From Apodemus sylvaticus (taxonomy: Eukaryota; Chordata; Mammalia; Rodentia; Muridae), in the NCBI RefSeq assembly GCF_947179515.1, contig NC_067473.1:106841282-106905281 (forward strand): a DNA stretch of 64,000 nucleotides, written 5' to 3'. Made by a program: the position numbers and the translations under genes. Every line of letters begins with the position of its first letter. Position 1 is the stretch's first letter. Shown piece by piece: positions 39,063 through 52,022 of the stretch. The notes beneath the pieces are model-generated. The model was not told the DNA's origin, made no database searches, and saw only the letters and a program-made list of their open reading frames with translations.

Positions 39063-39219
39063 AGACTAGCTAGTTGGCTTAGTGTGTAAAAGTAAATGAA
39101 GCTCAAGCCTGGTGACCTAAATTCAAACCCTGGAATGAAGAGTAGAAGGAGCAAACTGACTCCTCAAACTGACTCCACAAAGATATCCTTTCACATCCAC
39201 CAACATAGCATGCATATAC

Positions 39220-39271
<52 letters not shown>

Positions 39272-39310
39272 ACACACACACACATATGCACGCACGCACA
39301 AACGCAGGCA
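39063..39310 (+). mobile_element. B3-type SINE with CA microsatellite tail
   Basis: 'ctagttggcttagtgtgtaa', GGTGACCTAAATTCAAACCC and a TGCATATACCTG end match a diverged B2/B3 SINE. A (CA)22 run (39223-39266) and further CA units follow as the expanded tail. Confidence 0.6.
39223..39284. repeat. (CA)n microsatellite
   Basis: (CA)22, a TA interruption, then (CA)8. Open frames here are repeat artefacts. Confidence 0.97.
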
Positions 39311-40533
39311 CATATACATGCTTGCCATAGCAGATAGAAACATGATGAGGACAGCTTTTAAAGTAACGTAACAAATCCTGTGAATCATGAGAAGTCAGAA
39401 AGGACCTTAAAAACATGAGTTCAACTATTTCAGGTATACTCTTTGGTTGACGGAATAAAAATACAAACCAGAAACAGATAGACAAAGGTGAAGGGAGTCA
39501 GCCATTAAAGGGCAAATTCAAAGACGCTTGTGCAGTCAAAAGATATTTGGTGCAAACGAGTTGGATAGTTGTCTTTATTGGCCAGTTCTGATATGAGAAG
39601 AAAAGAGAGCAGATTGATCCTCAATTACCAGCTGCAACCACTCAAGTAGGGGAAGGAGCTCCTGAACTCAATAACAAGTTCATTTATTCTGTGAGTCTCG
39701 TTCATTGTGCAATGTCTTAGAATTGATTTCTACCCCAAGCCCAGTTTCCTCCAATTTTGTTGATTTTCAAATGAGTACTTTCCTCCCTTGTTATTCAATT
39801 AAGGATGAGTTGAGTCTGTCTGCATGCATCTTAGTTGGGTAGCACAACTGGTACATGGCAATTACTTTTTCAAAATGACACGAAGAGTCTGAATTTGCTG
39901 CATGAGGGTTGATGCTTCAGATTTTGCCCCCAAAATAAAAGTCATGAGTCCAAGAATGAGAAGGAAAAGAGGGTGAGACAAAGGAGGTCTGCTCTCCCCC
40001 ATGAAGAAGATAGAGCATATGTAACCAGGAAGCGCTTTCTGTTTTAGTAACAGAGCTTTCAGATATGCAGAAATCCAATGAACGATTTAGTCAGTAAAAA
40101 AGAATAAAACAACACAATAATAAATGAATGGTAATTGTGGGACATACATGCCCTTTAAACACTTGAGTAGAGGAGTCAAGTTTCAATTTCTAATCAACTC
40201 TGTACAACTTTAAATACCAGAAAACGATACTTAGAAATCTTGACCTGTACAAAGCTACAATTACTCCTTCTTGAAGTAGAAAGTGTAATTTCAGCAATAA
40301 TAATGAACAAAGCTGAATGCAGCAAAGTTGGGGGGCACAATGAAAGTCACTGTCAAGTACTGGTTTGTTCAGGATGAGCATACACAGGTGGCAACAAGAG
40401 CAAGCCCAGCCTTCTGATAGCATGCCCAGTCTCCTGAGAGGCTAGCCTCCTGAACTGCAGTGTAAATCTCTAAGTTCCTATTGTTCTGTCTTTATTAGCC
40501 ACCTGGTTCTTCCCCTTGCTTTTGCAACAGGAC

Positions 40534-40539
<6 letters not shown>

Positions 40540-40575
<36 letters not shown>

Positions 40576-40580
40576 AGAGA
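40540..40580. repeat. (CA)n(GA)n microsatellite
   Basis: About 16 CA units followed by a short GA run. Confidence 0.95.
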
Positions 40581-40707
40581 AGCTCATCATACCCAGTAGC
40601 AGACTGGACACTTCATTATTCAGATCACTACAAAAATTATTATATAAATTCTGAAGAAAATTGAACCAGGTTTCTTTTCACTTTTAAAATGATGCTTTGA
40701 CTAAGAA

Positions 40708-40758
40708 CAATCAAACAAAAACAAAAACAAAAACAAAAAACAAAAACAAAACAAAAAA
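40708..40758. repeat. (CAAAAA)n A-rich repeat
   Basis: Repeated CAAAAA/CAAAA units; possibly the remains of a retroelement tail but no element body is recognised beside it. Confidence 0.85.
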
Positions 40759-41696
40759 CCCAACTCTCTGTTATTCAGCACCATTGAACAAGACCATTCA
40801 AATGTATTTATCTTTCTTGACCACAGTTATATATAATACAAATTACAAAATGTTCTCCTGATCTAAACTAGCAATGTGACCGGATTCATTATTCACTTCA
40901 AACTAATGAGATTATTTGTTCCACTGATGTTATTAATGGGTTGCATAATATCCATCAGATAAAATACTAATAAAATGTTGAAAGCAAGCAAATGAAGTCA
41001 TCGTGGACCTCAGGAAGCACTGACTGAGGCTGCCACCACTGTCTGATTTGTAGGCAATCCAGACTTAAATAATGGCTCGGACTTTCCCCCTGATATTATT
41101 TTGTGTGAGAGAAATACATTTGTGAAGCTCAAGGAGACTAACCAAATGTATAAACTTGAACTTTGAATGAATATGGTGACATTTAAAGCTCTCTAAGGTC
41201 ACACTCCTAACACTGAAATCATTTTGCTAGAATCAAAAACAATTTTAAAAGATTTGGAAAAGGATCCAAGTAATGTCGTTAGTACATATTTGCCAGAGGT
41301 AAAGGGTAAAGGGGATGACATAGTCGTGATCTGTATTTTATTAAAACCTATAATCGATTCTTGCCTTTCCTTATTAGAAGTGGTCAGCAATCATTAAGAA
41401 ATGTTATCACCTACATGAGGTCCTGACATTGCTATGTGTCATGCAGGATTATACCATGCCATGTTCAAGCGTGAATGCATCTTTACATATGTTAAAATAA
41501 TACACTCACTAAAGTGGATGGTCTGTTAATTGTTTTTGAAAAAATAGAGATGTATGTGTGCATGCATATGATGTGCCACAATACTAGCTTATGATAGAGC
41601 ATTAATTGTTGGCTCACATTAACTCCTGATGTACAATCAGATACAATAACCTAAAGTTGCAGAATTTTGACACGAAAATAAAAATCAGAAATTTAG

Positions 41697-42032
41697 TCTG
41701 GAACTAGGGAGCTTGCTCAATAGAAAACAAAATAAACATTTGTTGTATAGAGTTGAATACATGGGTTCAGATTCCCCAGGAAGCCACCATGTAATGACAG
41801 ATGCAGCAGGGTGCTCTTTATCCCAGCCTCCATGTCTACAGCAAGAAGGGAGTCAAAAGAGTAGAATCCCTCCAAGCACAAAGGCCTACCAACGTTGAGC
41901 ACATAATTAAACACGAGAGAGGGTGGAAAGTGAGGTCCAATGCCTGAGTTTGGACTCTGACTTCCACATGCAACTATACTCAAGACATACACACACCATG
42001 AACAGACACACACATGCACATAAACATGCGTG

Positions 42033-42069
<37 letters not shown>

Positions 42070-42095
42070 GCGCGCGCACACACACTTAGGCACAA
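41697..42095 (+). mobile_element. B3-like SINE(s) with CA-rich tail
   Basis: 'gaactagggagcttgctcaa', 'gggttcagattccccaggaa' and a later 'gactctgacttccacatgca' are B3-like blocks spread over a longer span than one SINE, so two copies or a split copy are possible. A (CA)n and CACGCG run follows. Confidence 0.4.
42038..42086. repeat. (CA)n microsatellite with CG steps
   Basis: CA repeat with embedded CACGCGCGCG, an alternating purine-pyrimidine run with Z-DNA potential. Confidence 0.9.
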
Positions 42096-42958
42096 ACACT
42101 TAATGGGCATTTTGCTTTAAATGTGTCTCACAGCATAGTTCCTACTTGCACTATACTTTTCAATTTAATTCTCCCTTGAGAAGTTGGTTACTCTTATTCC
42201 ATGCTTTTGCAAAGAGAGATAAGGACTTGTTTGACACCACCTCATCTTCTCACTCAGAATTGAGGAACCTGTCCGCTGTGACACTTTTCTGAATTTGATT
42301 GTTCTTGATGTAGTCCAGAAGGCCAGAGGGAGTTGTCACTGGCCTCTGAAGAAGACTCCAAAGGCAATGACAGAAGCTACCATGACTGCAATGAAGCAAA
42401 GGCTCCTGTAGGAAGGCTGGCTGCTTCCTGACCCATGTGAAGGGCTACGCAGATGGAGAAGAAACAGTGTTCACACACACTTTTTTAAAAAAAAATTTTG
42501 TAAGAACTCTGCCATCCTTAGTGGTTGGATGTAAGTCCAAATACACTAGAAAAAGTGTGAGTTAGAATTAGTGCTAAATCATGTGCTGGTAGAACACATG
42601 AAACAGATGGATGCACATACAAATCACTTACAGAAAAGTAACAAAACATTCACTTTATCTCCCGAATAGTATTTAAACATATTAAAGTAGGACAAAACAC
42701 AAAGCTGTCAACTAACTCCTGTGTTTTGGTGTTATGATTGCCCTATGATAAATAATTAAACCAATACAAATTACAGGAAAAAATGGATCTGTTCTTAACT
42801 AAATAGGAGATTACTTGGACTTTTAAGTATAACTTAAGAGCTCTGCCTTGCTTTTATATAGTACTTTATCATTTTAATAAGCTTTCCCATGATAAGAGCC
42901 ACTGCTACTTATATGGGTTTTGCAAGAACTTGGTCATCTCCCTGTCTCTGGTCCTCAC

Positions 42959-43140
42959 CTGGTGAAGTCTGTCATCTCCATCATGATCATACACATCTGC
43001 TTGGCCAGCACAATGATGTCATTGCCGCTGTCATCCCATTTGGCCACTTCAGCATCCAGCTTGCTTTTTTCTTGGTGGAAAATCTCCACCTGCTCAGCTA
43101 TTTTTGCTTTCTCCTCCTGTGGTAGCTGCGCCATGATGGC
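42959..43140 (-). CDS. Ctnna2: Ctnna2 exon: start of the actin-binding domain (60 codons + 2 nt)
   Basis: The frame starts AIMAQLPQEEKAKIAEQV and continues with FHQEKSKLDAEVAKWDDSG, NDIIVLAKQMC and MIMMEMTDFT, ending with AG of a split arginine codon. The acceptor is CCACACAG before GCC; the donor is CCAG|GTGAGG. Length is 182 nt, entering in phase 0 and leaving after the second base of a codon, which matches the 1-nt start of the next exon. The residues form the first helices of the five-helix F-actin-binding bundle in alpha-catenin structures. EIFHQEKS favours alpha-N; alpha-E has ASFQEEKS as I recall. Upstream intron is about 8.9 kb, downstream about 12.0 kb. Confidence 0.97.
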
Positions 43141-44999
43141 CTGTGTGGGTTACAGGGGGAGAAGCATGACTAATGGTGACGAAGTAATTAAAAACTGCAC
43201 ATTGACTCTGCTTCCTGTAGCCAGCAAAGCCAGACTCACAAGGCTTATAGGATGTCCCACCATTCTAGAAGATACATGTCTTCTCTATTACCAAACCAAA
43301 AGCACAAACTGACCAGGTCCTCCAGTTTCCTGCCCCTTCCCTTAAATAAATGATACAGAACGATCCAAAAGTTCAGGCACACTGACAGTTGCAGAACTTC
43401 CCTGTCTCTTTGATGGCATATGCTTGTTCAAAAGAATCTATTCTTAACAATTTTTATATTTGGTCTCAGGAAACTTTTACCAGATGAAAGAATGCACCTC
43501 TTTCAACACTGAAAGCTATTCAGGGAAGGGAAAAAGGAAAAATAAAGCCTTCTGTTGCTGGGAAGGAAAGGAATTTTAAACAATATTTGAGCATCCAGGT
43601 ATAGTGGTATTGAAAGATGTTTTATGAATAAAAAATAAAGATATCCATAGAACGATGACATACAAACAACAAAAGTATGACTTGCTAGGATATTTAGGGG
43701 ATGGCATCCTCCATCTTAGCCTTTTTCCCCCTCTTCCTGAATGAATGCTTGCAAAACCTTCAAATAAAAATAGCCGTTAAAATGGGAGGATGTCCAGGCT
43801 ACTATCTCTTACTAAAGATGCTTACACATGAAGCATTTAGACTTTGAGGACATTCCGAGTCCAAAACACCAAGATCTTCAGAAAATTGTTTAGATTCATC
43901 TCAATACTTTGTGTGTTTCCAGGCTCAGAACGTTTCAGCTCTCAGATTTTCAGAGATTAGACCTGCTCAAGCTGAGTAAGATTAGGAAGCAAAAGTTGAC
44001 TGGCAGAAGTTGCTGTGTAAGAAATAGAAGAGTGAAGGTGTCTTCTTGCTGTTCAGACCCTTCATTTGCAAATTTGCTGATTCTCTCAAATATATTTGTA
44101 AACCCCAGAATGAATACAGGAAGCACTTCTCCAGTCATTTGCAAATGATGCAAGAATCAGAAATCTCTGAGTCACCACTCTGTGCATGCCCAGATTATGC
44201 TGAACCAAGTCATCTTCTGCCTTTGCTCAGTTCCTCTACTGTAAACAGCGCCCATTTTCCAGTCCATTTAACACTACACTTTTTCATCTTTGTGGTGCTT
44301 GTAGTGGTGATTCCACCACCATGCGAAATAGTTTCAAGCATGGTGTTAAATGTCCACAAAAACAAGAAAGTTGTGATATGTCTTATGGAAAAAATATATG
44401 AGGTAGATAAGCTACTTAAAGTTATGTATTTGTGTTATCCACCTTGAGCTCAATGACAGTGAATCAACAATATAAGATATTTGCACAGAAACAGCCTTAA
44501 AAACTGGAAATGCATTGATTAGATGAAGAAAACTTCGCAATTTACATCTCTCCATAATCTATCCCTATATTTCTCCTATAAGAAAGGGTTAGATAATTGC
44601 TCATTTAAATATTCATAAGTGATTTATAGAATATAACAACTATAAATAAAAATCAAACTTGTTGGTTGAACACCATTTTTGTAGCTCATTCCAAGTGAAG
44701 TATTTTTCCACATTTAGTGACATTCTCCCGTGACCACCTATGAAATGATTTGCAGACAGAGCCTTTGGATAGTGCTTTAGTTTTTACTGTTTCTCAGATC
44801 CAAGAGGTCTGGGATTAAAGAGAGAACAAAGCTGTATGATTGGAGTATCTAGGGTGCATACAATGAGTAATTAAAGTTGTTCAAGATGCAAGGTTAATCC
44901 ACAAAAAAAGAGTGAAAGAAAATTTTCCTTGCTCAAACTGGGAACTTGACATAGACTAGTGCCCTCTGACTCAGTAGAGACTTAGATGAGAAATTTCGT

Positions 45000-45375
45000 G
45001 AATTTAATTGGACTATAAGCATGTTGTGGAGGGGGATTGTATTGATGACTGATATAAAGAGATCCAAACACTGTGGGTGGTGTCAACTCTTGATAAGTGG
45101 TTCAAAATTGTTTAGGAAAGTAAGCTGAGCATAAGCCCCTTTGTGAGCCAACTAGAGGGCAGCATCTTCCACCTCTACCACTGTCCTTGGTGATGGAGTG
45201 AGTTTCTTGGTCAGATATAGCAAGTGAACAATAACAAGCAGGACTGCCTTCAAATATCTGCCTTGGCTTGCCTCAGTGATGGGCTGGGATCAGAAGTTAT
45301 AAACCAAATAAACCTTTTCCCTCCACTAAGCTGCTTTTAGTCAGTGTTTTATCACAGTAACAGAAATAAACCTTG
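45000..45375 (+). mobile_element. Unnamed rodent interspersed repeat (copy 3, 3' part)
   Basis: 'actgtgggtggtgtcaactc', 'ctcagtgatgggctgggatc', 'accaaataaaccttttccct' and 'gtgttttatcacagtaacag' are the ordered 3' blocks of a common rodent repeat. Diverged. Confidence 0.55.
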
Positions 45376-45904
45376 AAGCCAGCATTGTGTTATTGCACAC
45401 ATTATTCTGATATCATGTCTGTTACTAGATTGCTTCCTACTCACCCTTGTTATAGTGGAAACAACAGACATGATAGTCACAAAGCCTGTATGGCTATGGA
45501 TAAATAGAAGACACACATATAATTTTTGCAAAGATGCATGTGTCTGAGAATTAAGGGCACCAAATAATTTAATCAATGTAACTATTCTAATACAATTATC
45601 CACATATAGTAATCACAATATGTGGGCCTAAAGAAATTAATTAAACCCTTAATACCATACAATTTATTATTTGGAGAAAGAAAACTCAAACCAATGTTGT
45701 GAGCCAATGAAATTCTTTACCCTCATGTACAAGTACAATTTCATATAGCCAAATGTAGTTTGTATGAAGATCCCAGACTCGTGGTTCAAGGCAGTTGAAA
45801 GTCTAGCTCTGTCTACCAAGCCATGTAACCTTATGCTGTTACCTCACAGGCCAAATAAACGTTACCTTGCACTCATGAACCCATAGATGATATTACTTCT
45901 ATTA

Positions 45905-46125
45905 TTTTATTTTTAATTATTTGCAAATGTATCTGAATGCAGTGTTGAACAAGTGTGTATGTGTTCCTAGAGAAGGCAGAAGAAAGTTTTGGATCACCCT
46001 AAATTTAGAGTTGCCAAAGGTTGTAGACACCCAGGATGGGTGATGGGAACTGAGCTTGAGTCCTCTGGAAGTATGGCAAGTATTTTTAATTGATTAGCCA
46101 TCTCTCTGCCCTCCAGCTCCTTGGT
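45905..46125 (-). mobile_element. B2/B3-type SINE, antisense on the plus strand
   Basis: 'gggaactgagcttgagtcct', CTGGAAGTATGGCAAG and GCCATCTCTCTGCCCTCCAG are the reverse complement of a B2/B3 head. Confidence 0.7.
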
Positions 46126-47534
46126 ATTTAACTTACATTACTGCTCCATCCTTGATTCCCAGAAAAGTTTCCCAGAAGTAGAGTCATTTCTCAGAGCAAA
46201 ATTTCAGTGTCATCTGACAGATTGCTTAAGCATCTTTCTTCTCAAAGCATCAGTGTCACTCAAGACAAGTCACCAGCAATGATAGGCATTTTCTGAGGAT
46301 ACATTTCTGAAGAAAGACTAGCCCCTTCAAAGCAGATTTGAAAGGGAGATATTATTTTGACTGGAGGGGTGCTTGACCCGCATAATGCACTTAATGTGGT
46401 GTGACTGGGATACAAGTGTCAGTACATATGCCTCTGCTGTGGAACTGTCGATGAGCTCAAAGCATTTCTTGAATATTCTTAAAATGCTCTTGGCTTTTAA
46501 AAATTCATTATTGACCTTTTCTGAAACTGGAATTTGAAAAAAGGTTATCTATAAACAGTAGATCACAACTGCAAAATTTGCAAGTTAATCAAATTAAAAT
46601 TCAACACATGAGTTTTAATTAGGCCTTATCAATGTAACTCAGCAGTTTGAAATGTTAACACATTAAAACCATTCTAGGTAGAAAAAATATAGAAGCCTGG
46701 CTACATTAAAATCAAATTCAATGTGAAATATATAACATATAAGTCTTCATTCCCTCAAACTAAGGCATCATGAGAAAAATTATTTCCATGGCCAAGGGGA
46801 AAGGAGAGGAATCAGCTTTCTTGTTCCTGTGATGTGATCACCAGAAGCACCTGCTAGTTTCTGTAGCCTTGATTTATACTAGGCAATCAGCATTCCTTAG
46901 GCTGTATATCTGGCTAATTTTGGGTCCAAACTGAGACCATTAAAGACTAGAATACACTAGGATTCAAATCTTTGTCCTAGGTTCCTTGCCTTTGCTCTAG
47001 ACAGCCGATCACTTATATTTTGTGATTCATAAATCTTTCTTATTGAGATCAAAGTGCAAGTCACTGATACAAAGTAGCAGTCATTCAAGGGGACCAAAAC
47101 TCTTCTAAAACCTAAATCTCCAGGTACATGTCCCAGTGTCCACCTTTGGAATTCAAAGTTCCCTGAACTGGCAAGAAATTTTTTCTTAGGCAACGAACAA
47201 AATTTATTACATGGACTTCGAATGCAAGATAATTTATCAACGGGATGAAACTCAATGTTATATTTCTCTTCACTTGACTTTAAAGCAGGATAACAAAGTT
47301 AAATAGTTGGGTTCTTTGATACCCCCAACACACCCGTCTGAGAGTGTGAATTGGACAGCTGAGATGTTCCTTCCATTGATACATGCAAATCCTCCCATGC
47401 TTCCTTGAATGGTGCAGCTTTTCAACGTTAAGCCAATTGGTTGGGAAGTAACCAGAACCACCACCACTTTCATCACAGTGGAGCAATAGACAGAAGTACA
47501 GGACAAAATCCTACATCACTTGCGAAGAGGTTTC

Positions 47535-47835
47535 TTAATGTAGGACTGTTCTTATTAGATAACGCTAGGCTGTGTGCATGTCTGCTTGTGTTCAGGGAGA
47601 TGGGAAGGCCCAGCATCAATGTAGCCCACACCCAATCCCTGGTCTTGGGACCTTGACTATATAAGTGTAGAGAAAGCTGGGTGGTCACTAAAGCTGCATA
47701 CATTTATTCTTTGACTTAATTGTCCCACAAAGCTGGGACTGTAACTTACAATAGTGAGCTAAATAAAACCTTTCCCCCTCTCAGTTGCTTTTTGTCAGAT
47801 ATTGTAGAACAGTAACAGAAGTGAACCTGGGACAG
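47535..47835 (+). mobile_element. Unnamed rodent interspersed repeat (copy 4)
   Basis: 'ccaatccctggtcttgggac', 'ctatataagtgtagagaaag', 'gagctaaataaaacctttcc' and 'agttgctttttgtcagatat' match the same element as at 45.0 and 57.3 kb. Confidence 0.55.
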
Positions 47836-48078
47836 AAACTGATACCAGGAGTGGATTTGAGAACTACACTGGCACTAGCCCATTGGGTATGAGGCAAGTA
47901 AGAGTTAAGAGAGATACTTAAAGCTTCACAACTTTGAAAAGCTCATGTTTAAAAATCAGTTCTGTACATCCTCAAAAGAATAAAGTCTATCATCAAGTTC
48001 AAGGGACAGAGAGTTGTTGCTGACCTACTTACACTATAGTAACATGTGAAGGAAGCAGTTTTAAGATGTTATGTCAGG

Positions 48079-48260
48079 GGCTGGAGAAATGGGTCATTTC
48101 TTCAGAGGCCCTGGGTTCAATTCCCAGCACCTACATGGCCATTCACAGCCATCTGTAACTCCATTCTCAAGGCAACCTTCTCTGGCCTCTACAGGAGTCA
48201 TGCATGCATATGATACACAGCCATGCATATTAAGAAAGCACACATGTACAATGCATTTTT
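48079..48260 (+). mobile_element. B3-type SINE
   Basis: GGGCTGGAGAAATGGGTCAT, GGTTCAATTCCCAGCACCTA and 'ccattcacagccatctgtaa' then 'tctggcctctacaggagtca' give the complete B2/B3 order. Confidence 0.85.
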
Positions 48261-48371
48261 AAAACATGATGTTACGTCTAAGACTATACAGCAAAATAGC
48301 CTATATGTATTAGCAGATAACCATACCCACTCCCATTCCTCTTCTCATTCCCCCTCAAATTGTTACAGACA

Positions 48372-48715
48372 GAAGCCTGGACAGATTGTTCAGTGATTAA
48401 GAATGCTCATAAAGACCAGAGTCCATGTCTCCAGCATCTTTGTAAAGAGCCTACCATGATGACATAATTCTCCAAACCTCAGTACCTGGGCAGGGTCAGT
48501 GGACAAAAACAGAAGCATCACTAAGCCTTGCTGCCATCAACCTAACAGAGGCAGTGGTTGGGAAGAAATAAGAGAAACACAGCAACCTCCAGGTTCAGTA
48601 ATAGACATGATGTCAAAGGAATAACGTGGAGACTAAAAACAGGATACATATATCTTCCTCTGACATATGCAATGACTATAGGTGCCACTACACATATATA
48701 CATATAACTACACCT
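48372..48715 (+). mobile_element. Diverged B3-type SINE, probable
   Basis: 'ctggacagattgttcagtga' with 'ttaagaatgctc', 'gtacctgggcagggtcagtg' and 'cttcctctgacatatgcaat' follow a long-form B3, directly after another B3. Weakly supported. Confidence 0.4.
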
Positions 48716-50099
48716 ACCAACAGCTATGTAGATACTATAGAAAAGTGGCACAAAGGGTCATATAAGAGAAGTAAGGTTCTCTAATTATCACATTAGAGAG
48801 CTATGTTGGAAAAAGATGCTAAAGTTAACTTTTCCACTTTAGCCTCCTTTTATGTTAACTTGCCATTTTCCGAAAGGCATATGTTTCTGAATAAAAAAAA
48901 ACAAAAACAAAATAAGGCCATTATCTGGAAAGACTGCTAAGAATTTCTAACACCTTTGTCAAACACAAATTTGGCTTCCTTCATGCTGAGCAACTTGTCA
49001 AACACTAGTGGTTCAAAGTTCAACCTTAGCCATTTGATATGTCCTCTTATTCCCAACTTAGTAGTCATAATTCTATGTCTCTGCTGGAGGTTGACAAAAG
49101 AAGTAGAGCTGTTGGCTGTAAATTAATCCAGAGCATGGGACAGACCTCCAAGACAAATTAGCAAGTGCCAAGCAAGACAACCTAGTTCTTACTCTCTTGA
49201 ACCTTGATCATATTTCATTCTGAAAATAGACACCAGAGTAAAGAAATGATGATCAAGAGGAACCATTCAAATTTTGTATCAATCCATCATCACTGACTTG
49301 ATGTCTAACATAAAAATAATGTGTGTAAAAGAAATAGATGCAGAGTCTATTCTTGTTAAATATGAACATTTCTGGCCACCTTCACAAGATGGCGATCTCA
49401 AAGCAAGATAAGGCTTATGGAAGGAGTCTTATTCTTTGAGGGCACAAATCAGTGGAAACAGGGCAGGAGTCAGTCAATAAAATTAACTTGTAATTGATTA
49501 ATGTTTGGATGAATTACTCAAACTTGTCCTTTGTCATTGACATAAAAATGCTGGTTTTACTTAATTTTAAAGATGAGTTGGCTTGATTAATTAGTTTGGT
49601 GGTATGCCAACAGTCTCAAAAGATTCTTGCTTAATGACCTTCCTGATTTGGAATGTTTTAGACAAGACTGAACAATCTCTGGAGATTTTACAATGGACAT
49701 TCTATGCCCTTTCATACACTTTGATGTCATTATCTATAGTCAGAAGGGACCTTCTCTGCCAAACAAGGATAATGATCGAAGCCAGACTTTATTGAACACT
49801 TACTACTATATGGCTATTGTTGTTCTAATATTCTATAGAGATCAGGTAATTTTCAAAAGAATACTGTCAGGAAAAATCTATGGTTCACATTTGACGGGCA
49901 ATATATCTGAAAGTTAGACAATTCAAGCACCACACAGTTCTTAGAGTGGTACTAACATTTGCTTTTATAGATCGAAACCAAAAGTGTGTGAAATCAGATC
50001 CATTATGCCTTCTGTTCCTCTGATCAGTTAAGATCTTATGTGTGCTAACCAGTATTTTACCAGTGAGCAATATCTTCAGCCCTTGGTTTATTGGCGTGG

Positions 50100-51200
50100 A
50101 GTCTCATCATTAGCCAGTGCCACTTTCTACTTTTGAACTCACAGTCTTATATTCCTCCAAAATGCTAGCATTAAATTTGTGCAGCAATTTACCATTGTAT
50201 ATACACATATACCATTGTGCTTTTAGTGTCTGAATTTTCACCTTTGTGTGTCTATCAATCTACATCTACATATTCTCAGTCATTTGACTTTGGAACAAAT
50301 ATATCAAGGTCTAAAGTACATTAGAGATCTTGGTTTTAGGTGAAGTCACTTTGAACACCACACTTCCTTTGTGTCCTCTCTACTTGCAGCTCTACTTTTC
50401 TTATGACAGCAGAGATTCCTGGCATATCCAAAATCTACATTCTTCCTCAAAAACTCTTTTTCAACCTATTATATATATATATAGTTATAGTTATAGTTAT
50501 AGTTATAGTTATAGTTATAGTTATAGTTATAGTTATAGTTATAGTTAAAGTCATATACACATTCCCACACGTATACACAAAATTTTAAAAAAATCTAATA
50601 TCCAAAAGTAGGAAAATGTGCAATATTTGTCTTTCTGCATCTTCTATATTTTCCTTAATATGATAATTTCCATTTTTTTATTTTCTGACAAATAGCTTAA
50701 TTTTCTTCTTTATGGTTAAGTAAGATCCATTTACATACATGTTTACATTACATACTTGTTTATTCATTCATCTGTTGAGAGACACTTGGGCTGAATCTGT
50801 AACTTGGTGTTTGTGCATAGTGCCTTAATAAGAATGCATATGAAATTGTCTCTGTGGCTGTTGACCTAAGGTCTTTAGGGAAAAATTCTTCAGATTTGGT
50901 ATAGTAGATAATACGATGGTTCTATTTTTAGGTTATTGGGACTCTCTTTCATTTCCATAGTGGCTGTGCTGATTTATATTCCTCAAGGTACTGTAAACAT
51001 ACTTTTACCCCACAATATTGCCAGTATTTGTTTTTATTTACTTTCTCGTTAATAGCAGCTTTTACTAGGATGAGGTAGCATCTTAGTATGGTTTAAATTT
51101 CCATTTATCTTGTGGTTCAGGACCTTTTACATTTCTATGTTCACTAGCCATATTCCTATTTTGATAATTGTCTATGGTTATTGTATTTTCTTAAGCAAAA
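50100..51200 (-). mobile_element. Ancient L1 segment, minus orientation
   Basis: 'ttattcattcatctgttgag', 'ccatagtggctgtgctgatt', 'ggtttaaatttccatttatc' and 'acatttctatgttcactagc' are reverse-complement blocks of an old L1 ORF2 end. Frames are broken. The (TTATAG)10 array lies inside this span. Confidence 0.7.
50485..50544. repeat. Perfect (TTATAG)10 hexanucleotide array
   Basis: Ten uninterrupted TTATAG units, preceded by (AT)n and ended by TTAAAG. Divisible by three, so both reading directions give apparent open frames that are not genes. Confidence 0.98.
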
Positions 51201-52022
51201 AATAAAAGAAAATTAGAATGCAGAAATTACAGTGACTCTGAAATTTTAATGGCTTTACCCTATGAAAATAACCTTTAAAAGGAATCTTATTTCTCACTAG
51301 ATGTGTAACATATTCCAAGTATGCTGCAGGAAATATAGCCAATCTAGTTGGCTCAACTCTGGAGTATTCCTTATACTACTTATTCTATCAACCAGGTCAT
51401 TGGGTGTTCATCTGCTTGACAGATATGTTATATTTTGTCCCTTTATTCATGCTTTATACTTAAAACTAATGAGCATTTTGTGTAATTTCTTTCTATCACT
51501 TAGCAAAAACCGTGACCCTGGAAAGAGAGAGGCATTAGGGAAGTTATACTTGAATCAACATGGTATTCACTATGAAATCTACCTATAGATTGTCTATAGG
51601 AGCTATAGTCAAGTGAATAATAATGTAGAACTCTAATTCTCCATTTGCTGTTATCTCTTGTGCTATTTCTGAGCTTGACAATAGTGGAAGGTGAGATGTA
51701 AAACTTATGCAGTGGATGACCCCTTCTATCAAATTATTACCCTCAAGCCAAATATAATCAGCAACACATGTTAGAGTATACGCTTAAATGTAGCATCTAT
51801 GCCCAATGGATAGAAAATGGAGACTGTAAACAGGAACTGAGAGCAGTGGTGGTGGCTACCACCATGAAAAATGTGCATTGAAACAGACCACCAACATAAT
51901 AGCTCAGACCTCTAAGTCAAGGACATTTGGACTCTCAGCACCCATTAATTCAGAAGTTTCCACTAGCCAATTGTGTGAGGTTTTCCCTCGGCAGTTATCC
52001 TAATTTGTGAATGCCCACTTAC

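Larger units (their letters stand above)
30981..42958 (-). other. Ctnna2: Intron within the actin-binding-domain coding region (12.0 kb)
   Basis: The most L1-rich intron: a truncated L1 with target duplications, a twin-primed L1, and an old L1 segment at 36.2-37.8 kb, followed by a long polypurine tract, CA repeats and B3 SINEs. 31.0-32.6 kb and 42.1-42.9 kb show nothing I can name. Confidence 0.9.
43141..52022 (-). other. Ctnna2: Intron between linker exon and actin-binding-domain exon (8.9 kb)
   Basis: Contains two copies of a rodent interspersed repeat (45.0 and 47.5 kb), several B2/B3-type SINEs, an old L1 at 50.1-51.2 kb and a (TTATAG)10 array. 43.2-45.0 kb is unique-looking sequence with no supported feature. 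Confidence 0.9.

Noticed and set aside
38465..39154. Long open frames (up to 196 codons) on both strands
   Set aside because: They translate the polypurine repeat into K/E/R/G or L/S/F/P runs in several frames at once.
44046..44447. 133-codon plus-strand frame
   Set aside because: No family resemblance, lies mid-intron antisense to the gene, and has no supporting signals.
50330..50588. Repeated Ser-Tyr and Ile-Val peptides
   Set aside because: Frames of the (TTATAG)10 array.
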